A stretch of DNA of 64,000 nt from Symsagittifera roscoffensis. Its lineage: Eukaryota > Xenacoelomorpha > Acoela > Convolutidae. Positions 57,623-64,000 of the stretch are shown here, piece by piece. Every line of letters begins with the position of its first letter. Positions within the stretch are counted from its first letter, which is position 1. The stretch lies in contig NC_087063.1 of the NCBI RefSeq assembly GCF_963678635.1, forward strand, positions 47,102,101 to 47,166,100. The letters run 5' to 3'. The position numbers and the translations under genes were made by a program. The notes under the pieces were generated by a model. That model was not told where the DNA came from and did not search any database. It saw only the letters and a program-made list of their open reading frames with translations.

Positions 57623-58498
57623 ATGTACCATTTCCACTTGGATGAATTGATGGACCTGGCAGAGGCATATGTAGAACCGATGGTAGATGCTATCTATCGT
57701 CAGCTAACGGATCGAGACTTCACTCTTGAGGACCCAGAGGTAGACATGTTGCTGACCGCCTTGATAAACATCTTGGGGCATGAAAACCGTGCGGACCGCC
57801 CCAAGGAATTCTTATTGATGGCAGCATACGGAGAAAGAGGAGTACTAGACCGCCCGAACATGAGAGTGATGAGGTGGAGAAACGGGGCTCTCTCAGGGAG
57901 TGACTTGGCGGACGAGCCTGGATTGGGAAGTTCGAGGACCTACCAACCAGGTGAGATGCTCTTGCCCACCAAGCCTAAGCCTGGACTGAGAAGAATGCAC
58001 CAGGAAATGAACAGCGAGGCTGCCTCGTCTAGTTCACAACTGAAAGTAGCTGTGCCACCAAAGAGGGCGAGAGTAGAGGAGGAAGTTCAAACGATCGAAA
58101 CCATGCAAGATCTCAATGGGACGATAGAAGAACTAGAGACGACTAGAAAGGAATTGGACGAGATGACCAAGACCATGCTCACAATAGAAGATGATAGGGA
58201 TATGTGGAGGATGTTGTTTGAAGCCTGCAACAAGAAGCAGGGTGAAGAGATAGAGCGCTTGAGGCGAGGATACAAGCAGCGATCGGAGCGTCTGTCGTTA
58301 ACGGCAGCCGTAGAAAAAGTGATACCTACAAGGGATTTTCCTCGTGGGCAGTCTCCGATGGAACTCTTGACGCCTCGAGAAATCAGTCAGACTACAGAAA
58401 CGCGACTCCCGGCTGCAACTAGTCGAGTGACAATCCCGGACCCAAGTGATACCTTAGGTGACCCAGTCGTGGAACAGACGATGAGGAAGCTGATATAG
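57623..58498 (+). CDS. P2: coiled-coil element protein (291 aa)
   Basis: An intact frame from ATG to TAG. Residues 1-60 are acidic and probably helical (LDELMDLAEAYVEPMVDAIY). The middle is Ser/Pro-rich with a basic PPKRARVEEE patch. Residues about 155-235 have heptad-like spacing (LNGTIEELETTRKELDEM, then IERLRRGYKQRSERL) expected of a coiled coil. The C-terminal part is Thr/Pro-rich. Such an arrangement suits a self-assembling or scaffold protein, but no family is recognised. It is one of only two proteins of the element that are fully open here, with P3 following 179 bases downstream on the same strand. Confidence 0.7.
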   Translation: MYHFHLDELMDLAEAYVEPMVDAIYRQLTDRDFTLEDPEVDMLLTALINILGHENRADRPKEFLLMAAYGERGVLDRPNMRVMRWRNGALSGSDLADEPGLGSSRTYQPGEMLLPTKPKPGLRRMHQEMNSEAASSSSQLKVAVPPKRARVEEEVQTIETMQDLNGTIEELETTRKELDEMTKTMLTIEDDRDMWRMLFEACNKKQGEEIERLRRGYKQRSERLSLTAAVEKVIPTRDFPRGQSPMELLTPREISQTTETRLPAATSRVTIPDPSDTLGDPVVEQTMRKLI

Positions 58499-58677
58499 AC
58501 AGCTGGACGACTAGTGGCCAACAGGAATGCGCCAGGTTCCGGTTGACTGCACCCTATAGAACAATCGACGACACGGGCAGAGTACAACTCTCCCAAGACG
58601 CGATGATCAAATAGGGAGTTAGCGATGCAGCGCTACAAACGAGGAGCTCTAGGATCCCAGACAGGAAAATCCGAGGG
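58499..58677 (+). other. P2-P3 spacer
   Basis: Still has the composition of coding DNA. A frame open from 58615 leads into P3 without an ATG before 58678, so a longer ancestral P3 cannot be excluded. Confidence 0.4.
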
Positions 58678-59985
58678 ATGCCGGCGAAGAAAGTGTCCCG
58701 AGTGATTGATATACAAAAGAACAATCAGTTGAAGTATAACTTCACAGGAGTTCCGGATACGGAACCGAGAGCCTGCTTCAATCGAGCGACCTGTAACCCA
58801 GCAGTAAACCTGCAACAACCGCTACTTGGGACATCACATCTGATACTGGGGGACAGCTTGGTCAGAGTGCTCCAAAGTTTGAGGACTTCCTGGATCACCA
58901 CGGTGATGGCGTTTGGAGGCGCAACGATAGCCCAGTTATTTCGGATAGTGAAGCTGATGAACCCAGGGAGATTCCCTCACGTAATGATCCTAGTGGGGAC
59001 AAATAACATCTCGAGAAGCTCAGATGAGGAAGAGGAACTATGGGAGTCGATGATGGTGTGCCTATTTACTACTCTCTGGCAGAAGTTCAACTGCGCGGTA
59101 CATACCGTCTGCGCTGTACCAATAAGCACGAAGATGTTGACAGCAACAGGGAGGAGACATAATGAAGGAGCAATCAGGTGGAACAACATCCTGAGGAATC
59201 TTGCGAATCGGAATGCTGGACGGATGATCCTTATGGATATTGAGCATGAGCTGAGAGCTATGGATCAGGCCAGACTGATTACTGACGGCATCCACTTTGA
59301 CAGCATCGAGGGAAAAGCTTGGTTGAACAGAGTCTTCCAAGAGCGACTAGATGAAATGGAAGTAGAAATCTTTGACACGGGAGTGCTGAAGAAAGAAGAG
59401 ACATCGAATAAACCAGCAATTTCAACATTTGTGCCTCCTAACTTAGAAACACGTCTCGGAGCGGTCCCAGCCGTGACTTTCTATAGGCCGCAAAAATCTA
59501 GCGAACCGGGGCAAAGAACGGACGTAGAAGATCGATTGGGGGAAGCGCCCTTGAGAAAAACCATCAATCCTAGACGAAGACTAGGGCCTGTCAACCCGAC
59601 AGCGGAAACGACCAGCACCTCTAGATTGGATACGAGATCAGAGACGACAAGCACCAGTCGAGAGGAGCGACACCCAAACAGGAGCTCTCTGATGTGGTCG
59701 AGGTCCATACCTTCTCCCTGGCGCATATATAAGGATGATCTGATGAAACTGAATCTTCAGACGGTGAGCTTTGCAGCAGATGCCATGAGGATACTGATTA
59801 GAGAGAGGTTATCTGTCAGCGGACTGTACTCGATAACAGGAGTGGACTGGTTGATAGCTGCTGGCATAAACTTCAGCTCTACAACTGCCTTGAGGTTTGC
59901 CGACCTAGAGGGACTGCCCTCGAACAATACAATGGGTCCAGTGAATGCAAGACCGTTACAGGACGTGAAACTGAATCACGATTAA
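58678..59985 (+). CDS. P3: SGNH/GDSL hydrolase-like element protein (435 aa)
   Basis: SGNH hydrolases cleave ester bonds, for example in acetylated sugars or lipids, with a Ser-Asp-His triad. All four signature blocks are present: ILGDSLVRVL (block I, Ser60), FGGATI (block II, Gly80), LVGTNNISR (block III, Asn109) and TDGIHFD (block V, Asp203 and His206), with spacing as in the family. The domain fills residues 50-230. The tail of about 200 residues is Pro/Thr/Ser/Arg-rich, then a short helical region near the end. There is no signal peptide, so it would act inside the cell or in a particle. The chosen ATG follows an in-frame stop at 58612. SGNH domains also occur in the first ORF of some CR1-type LINEs, so a retroelement origin is possible. 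Confidence 0.8.
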   Translation: MPAKKVSRVIDIQKNNQLKYNFTGVPDTEPRACFNRATCNPAVNLQQPLLGTSHLILGDSLVRVLQSLRTSWITTVMAFGGATIAQLFRIVKLMNPGRFPHVMILVGTNNISRSSDEEEELWESMMVCLFTTLWQKFNCAVHTVCAVPISTKMLTATGRRHNEGAIRWNNILRNLANRNAGRMILMDIEHELRAMDQARLITDGIHFDSIEGKAWLNRVFQERLDEMEVEIFDTGVLKKEETSNKPAISTFVPPNLETRLGAVPAVTFYRPQKSSEPGQRTDVEDRLGEAPLRKTINPRRRLGPVNPTAETTSTSRLDTRSETTSTSREERHPNRSSLMWSRSIPSPWRIYKDDLMKLNLQTVSFAADAMRILIRERLSVSGLYSITGVDWLIAAGINFSSTTALRFADLEGLPSNNTMGPVNARPLQDVKLNHD

Positions 59986-61867
59986 GGAAATCGAGAAGAG
60001 AGACCTGGAAGATTTCTGTCGACGAGGGCGCCAATTGGAAAACATTTGAAGATGTTCAGGCAGGTGAAAGCACCCCCAGCCATAAGAAAGACAGAGCGTA
60101 TCCGAAACAAGTGAATTAGGAAGGTGATGTTCAGAGATACGGTGGTTTGCAGGCGATAAAGAAACATGAAAACATCTTTGCTGCATACAAAAAGGCAGAA
60201 ATGCGGAAGGCCAAGATCATGATAGTCGCGAAATCAGGCTTCGTATATACCTCCAAGTCTCTGTTTTGGCCTGATGTAATAATGTTGGCAGCGGTCGACC
60301 TGGACCTAACACAATCCGTGTCGATGGCGATTGGAGTGCAAAGGCAGACAGATATGAACCCAATCAGAATTGTGTTCGTTGGAATCAATTACCATCTTGA
60401 GATCTACACAGCAGAGGTTTCCTGAGCAGACTCAGAGAGCCTACGACAGCCAAAGCCGCTGTATGGCCAGCGATAAAAGATATCCTCGAGTCAATGGGTG
60501 AAGTAGTGGATACCCTGAAAGAAGGTTCCTTCACCAAGATAACACCGAGAGCCGTGTTCGCGCTGTCTGCGGGGTATGCACGTCTCCCGGATGGACTAAA
60601 GTTCGTGTATGCGATTGTGGCTTTGCTCTCGGAAGGGAAATATGATGTGATCATATCGGCCCCAAATCGCGAGATTGAAATGGAGAATCTGAGACCACTC
60701 AGGGCTGAAATACCTGCGGCATGGTCTGATATCTCGAATTCGATGAGAGGATTCAAGGACCATTCATTACACATGCTAGTGTTGGGCGAAGTGCTGGGGT
60801 TGGAACTGTCCAACTTCAGTCGACAGCTCAAGTTGAAGCCAGGAATAGATGACGACCATCGATTAATTGTGGCGATGTCGAATGATATATGGTTTCGAGG
60901 AATGGACACAAATGAGGAAGGAGAGAGAAGAAAAAACTGTAAGGATACCAGAGCTCACTTGGAGGCGATGGTTTTGAGAACCAAACCAGAGGCTAACCAG
61001 TGGTTACACCTAACTCCTCGAGTAGCGGCATTGGGTGCGGATGCTTTTGAGCAAGGTCCAGTGATGATCAGTGAAGGAGGTGAACCTGGCCAAAAATGCT
61101 GAGGCAAAGGCAGCCGAGTATGTAAACAGAGTGTGCCAAGTTACCCTGGAAACTTTCTGGACTCAGAGGGTGAAGGGGGAAGAAGGCTTTGAACGGACTG
61201 ATTGCATGCTGGAAAGGCTGGGAGCCGGATGGACCGCGTCCTTCTTGGCGAAAGTCTACCCAAAACTCTCTCGATATTTGATGAAAGAATTCCTCCAAGC
61301 AGTAGTGGAAGTATCAATCGTTGAAATACTAGCCTTGTTTGTGACGTTTGGAGCAGAACACTTCGTGAAAGGACCAGTTGTGCTGCTCACCAAAGGAATT
61401 CAAAACCTGCGATTAGATGGAAATCTAACGTTGATTGCAATAACGCATGGAAACTTGGGAGGGCTGATGAATTTGACGCTCTGCCCAGAGAAGATGAGAG
61501 AGAACGTGAGGAAACTCGACGTGAAGAAAGCCACTGATTTTTGGAACAAGGTAAGAGATTTGAGACACACTCTTATCCAGTATATCCTGCAGCAGAATCG
61601 CTATGGAACAGGAGAGGATGAGACGATTGAGAGGGAGGAAGACGTGAGAAGACAAGTCGGGGGCATGCCCCTGCTAACTGATCTAAACTTGGCTATGAGG
61701 ACCGATCCCTTAGCGTTGATCAGAGGAGCCACGTAATTTGTGACGGTAATATATGGACCAGCAGTCACGTTTGCGTTCCCTGATGTCAAGGTGGTAGCAT
61801 ACAGGAGGTCGGTGCTGCACCTGAAACTCATATCAGCAGTGGATGGGAGTGTGCTGAACTGGTGTGA
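59986..61867 (+). pseudogene. P4: large unknown element protein, broken
   Basis: A long coding region cut by a TAG at 60117, frameshifts near 60400 and 61075, and a TAA at 61734. Stretches: 60147-60425 (KSGFVYTSKSLFWPDVIMLA), 60494-61102 (HSLHMLVLGEVLGLELSNF), 61071-61736 (VEVSIVEILALFVTFGAEHF). The reading resumes after the TAA with FVTVIYGPAVTFAFPDVKV and stops at a junction with P6 at about 61867. Mostly helical, with no transmembrane or catalytic pattern I can name. At 62818 the second copy has GAG where this one has TAA, so the TAA is a mutation here. Immediately downstream of P3 and on the same strand. Confidence 0.65.
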
Positions 61868-62165
61868 CCGGTTACAAGACCAAGAAGAGTGACCGCACTC
61901 TGACTGGAGCAACATTGGAAATGGAAATACTCAACCAATGTGGAGAGAGTGCCATGAAAGACTTTAAACCGTCTCCCATGAACCACGGAAAGGAAAGTGT
62001 CCTAGGACAGCTAGTCCCAGTGGAATATAAACGACTGACACTGTCGGAGACTGTATCAATAGATGAACCCGCAGGTGGATACATGGAGATGTTGGAGTAC
62101 AGAAACTCGGCCAGTGGACACTTAATAGCTCTGGAAGACAAAAGTGCCATGGAAGGTTATTTGGA
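61868..62165 (+). pseudogene. P6, third copy (C-terminal part)
   Basis: Joined to P4 at GGTTA. Continues SDRTLTGATLEMEILNQCGE to the end of P6 at MALEDK-like LIALEDKSAMEG. Here the codon that is TAA in the other two copies is TAT, and the frame goes on for about 11 codons. Confidence 0.65.
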
Positions 62166-62345
62166 GACCATGAAGCGAAAACGGAAACGGAGCTGATCGC
62201 AGATTGCCATGGAGGAACCGAGGTGAATCTAGTGACTGCACTAGGATTCTACAGCATGTTTGGTTCTTTAGAGTCACTATTGAATCTAGAACAGAAACAT
62301 GAGATGGTCACGGCCATCAGTGAGAAGTGTTCCCAGCAGTTTTGC
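62166..62345 (+). pseudogene. P5, third copy (C-terminal end only)
   Basis: An internal deletion of over 1 kb removes nearly all of P5; what remains starts at the GCGAAAACGG motif and gives ELIADC, ALGFYSMFGSLESLLNLEQK in another frame than P6 used. It overlaps the start of P7. Confidence 0.6.
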
Positions 62346-62600
62346 AGACTGAGCAGAAGCACATAGGAAAATGGAGGGAAGCGATCGAGGCGGAAATGAA
62401 CATCCGACACAGTGAAACTTATCGCAGACCATCGGGAGCGCGATATTTGGTGAGATCGACATTACCTGCAATGTGCAAGAGCAGATACCCAGTGCATTTT
62501 GTAGCTGTGGATGTAAAGAGTACGAGAACGATTGTGGATCAGGCCTTCTCAGTGCCAAAATGTGTAAGACTAGCGAGAATTTCGGAAAAATCTTCGAAGA
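62327..62600 (+). pseudogene. P7, third copy (N-terminal 90 residues)
   Basis: Matches the other P7 copies from VLQTEQKHIGKWREAIEAEM to VRLARISEKS, then jumps at about 62600 to a piece of P5. Confidence 0.65.
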
Positions 62601-62610
62601 TACGAAGACT

Positions 62611-63098
62611 CGCCGAAGATACACGCTCTGATAGCAGTATCTTACATGAGAACTCGATTAAAGCTGCGGTTCGCCTGGTGCATGATCCGACTGACTCGCG
62701 GGGGAGGACGATTGAGAGGGAGGAAGACGGGAGAAGACAAGTCGGGGGCATGCCCCTGCTAACTGATCTAAACTTGGCTATGAGGACCGATCCCTTAGCG
62801 TTGATCAGAGGAGCCACGGAGTTTGTGACGGTAATCTATGGACCAGCAGTCACGTTTGCGTTCCCTGATGTTAAGGTGGAAGCATACAGGAGGTCGGTGC
62901 TGCACCTGAAATTCATATCAGCAGTGGATGGGAGTGTGCTGAACTGGTGTGAGCAGCACGTATTGAGAGAACTCATGAGCGAAGATCTGTTGTTTGCAAA
63001 GATATTGGAGCCAGAAACTTCCGTGATCGTATGGGAGAAGTGGAGAGAGGGCATATTGAAGTATTTCCGAACTCATATCAAGGAGCCTTGGGTTATAT
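62611..63098 (+). pseudogene. P5 piece with P4 segment inserted
   Basis: 62611-62702 is P5 (reading KIHALIAV-like sequence in a frame different from the open one). It is interrupted after CTGACTCGCGGG by about 395 bases of P4 (62703-63098), after which P5 resumes at TATATGATTCAGAGG. The P4 segment repeats 61622-61867 as 62707-62951 and extends it to KYFRTHIKEPWVI. The long open frame 62327-63100 is therefore a three-part chimera, not a real protein. Confidence 0.75.
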
Positions 63099-64000
63099 GA
63101 TTCAGAGGAAAGGAAATATTAAAGCAAGAAAAGGTATTCCTGTTGACGAGCATGAGAGATCTCATAACCCAAGAGGGAGCAGCAGTAGCGTGCGCGAAGC
63201 GGAGAGACGCTCTCTGTTTCATCCGGTTCATGAAAGGGCAAATTTCAGTGCCAGCTTTGAACACCTTTGTCAAGATGCTGAGAGAAGGCGATGAACGAGC
63301 GAAAGCCTTACTCTTGCTAGCACTGCTGGATATGCATCAAAGCAAACCAATGAGGGTGAACATGAAAGAACCTGTAGAGCTAGAACCCATGAAGAAAATA
63401 GATGAAATCAAGAGATTCTCAAACAAAGAGCTGAGGCTCGATAAAGAGTCTGTGGAAACAATGCCGAAATCCAGTGAATACCGTGGACCGATCAGGAAGA
63501 AGTCCTACAGTTACGTGTCAGGAATCATAGGGATAGCGTACAATCCATTCCTGAATGAAGACATACGCGATTGCTTCTATGATTACGTGCAAGCAGTGTT
63601 GCTAAGATTCTGGACGTCTAGAATTGCGACGATAAGGAGCGCTGCTAATCAGCAGGCCAAGCTGGGACTAGTCTTGGAGGAAAAAGTGACTGCACCTTCC
63701 GTGCCAGAATCCGACAAACGAGTAGAGTTTGGATTGGGATTCTCAGACAAATTGCTGAGAACGAGCTTGATGGTGGTATGGGAACTGATGAGACCCTTAT
63801 GGTGTCCTAGTCCCAACGCTGATTCGATACTACATGCAACACAAGATGTACAGAGGGAACTAAATTCAGACTGTAACCAGCGTGATCTTAATATCATCTA
63901 TAACGTGATGACTACAAAACCTCTAAGAGTAATGGAGAGGATAAAGTAGAGTTGCCTGGCGGGGGACCAGAGGACTGGGTTAAACCTGGTAGCTGTCTGG
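63099..64000 (+). pseudogene. P5, fourth copy, running off the window
   Basis: Open from 63143 to 63949 in the P5 frame (KRFSNKELRLDKESVETMPK and ESDKRVEFGLGFSDKL match the 483-aa copy). A frameshift near 63925 shifts the sequence that matches VELPGWGPEDW, and the copy continues past the end of the window. Confidence 0.7.

Noticed and set aside
42142-64000. A Polinton/Maverick or other known large DNA transposon
   Set aside because: No protein-primed DNA polymerase B, retroviral-type integrase, packaging ATPase or capsid motif is visible in any frame.

Overview
The window is animal DNA. It carries a spliced ortholog of kaptin (KPTN) with GT/AG introns, many tRNA-derived repeats, satellites and long inverted repeats. 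It has no bacterial operons, no CRISPR array and no functional RNA gene that I can support. Most of it is strongly AT-rich. I cannot name the species; an AT-rich, repeat-rich invertebrate (possibly a nematode) is my guess, and no marker here fixes it.

Layout. (1) Positions 1 to about 24.3 kb are an array of long direct repeats: a 3.9-kb repeat pair, a 1.13-kb tandem pair, and 3.0 to 3.7-kb tandem units. Each unit mixes tRNA-Met-like and tRNA-Lys-like modules, a TATA-like block and a satellite-like block. I see no credible gene there. (2) At 24.5 kb is a GATA microsatellite. (3) From 25.7 to 38.1 kb on the minus strand is kaptin, six exons that join in phase to 474 codons. Its introns hold satellites, a small MITE-like element and a reverse-transcriptase relic. 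(4) From 33.3 to 55.7 kb is a large imperfect inverted duplication. The left arm (33.3-43.35 kb) and right arm (47.9-55.7 kb) share kaptin exons 2 and 3, the RT relic, a foldback-type DNA element and part of a virus-like or mobile multi-gene element. (5) The 4.6-kb centre between the arms and the 55.7-64 kb flank hold more of that element. Its coding sequence is visibly less AT-rich than its surroundings.

The multi-gene element is the most interesting content. In the right flank it reads: a degraded protein ending in a macro-domain-like fold (P1), an intact coiled-coil protein of 291 aa (P2), an intact 435-aa protein with an SGNH/GDSL hydrolase domain (P3), then pieces of large, mostly helical proteins I do not recognise (P4 to P8). 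The P4 to P8 pieces are broken, duplicated and spliced into each other. I find no polymerase, integrase or transposase belonging to it, so its replication class is unknown. The nearby RT relic looks like a separate insertion. P1 to P8 are labels local to this annotation.

Working together: kaptin would act with SZT2, ITFG2 and KICS2 in KICSTOR, which recruits GATOR1 to lysosomes for nutrient control of mTORC1. Only one complete kaptin copy exists here; the inverted copy keeps exons 2 and 3 but lacks exon 1. The element's genes lie on one strand in the right flank and on the opposite strand in the left arm and centre, which fits an inverted duplication that carried host and element DNA together.
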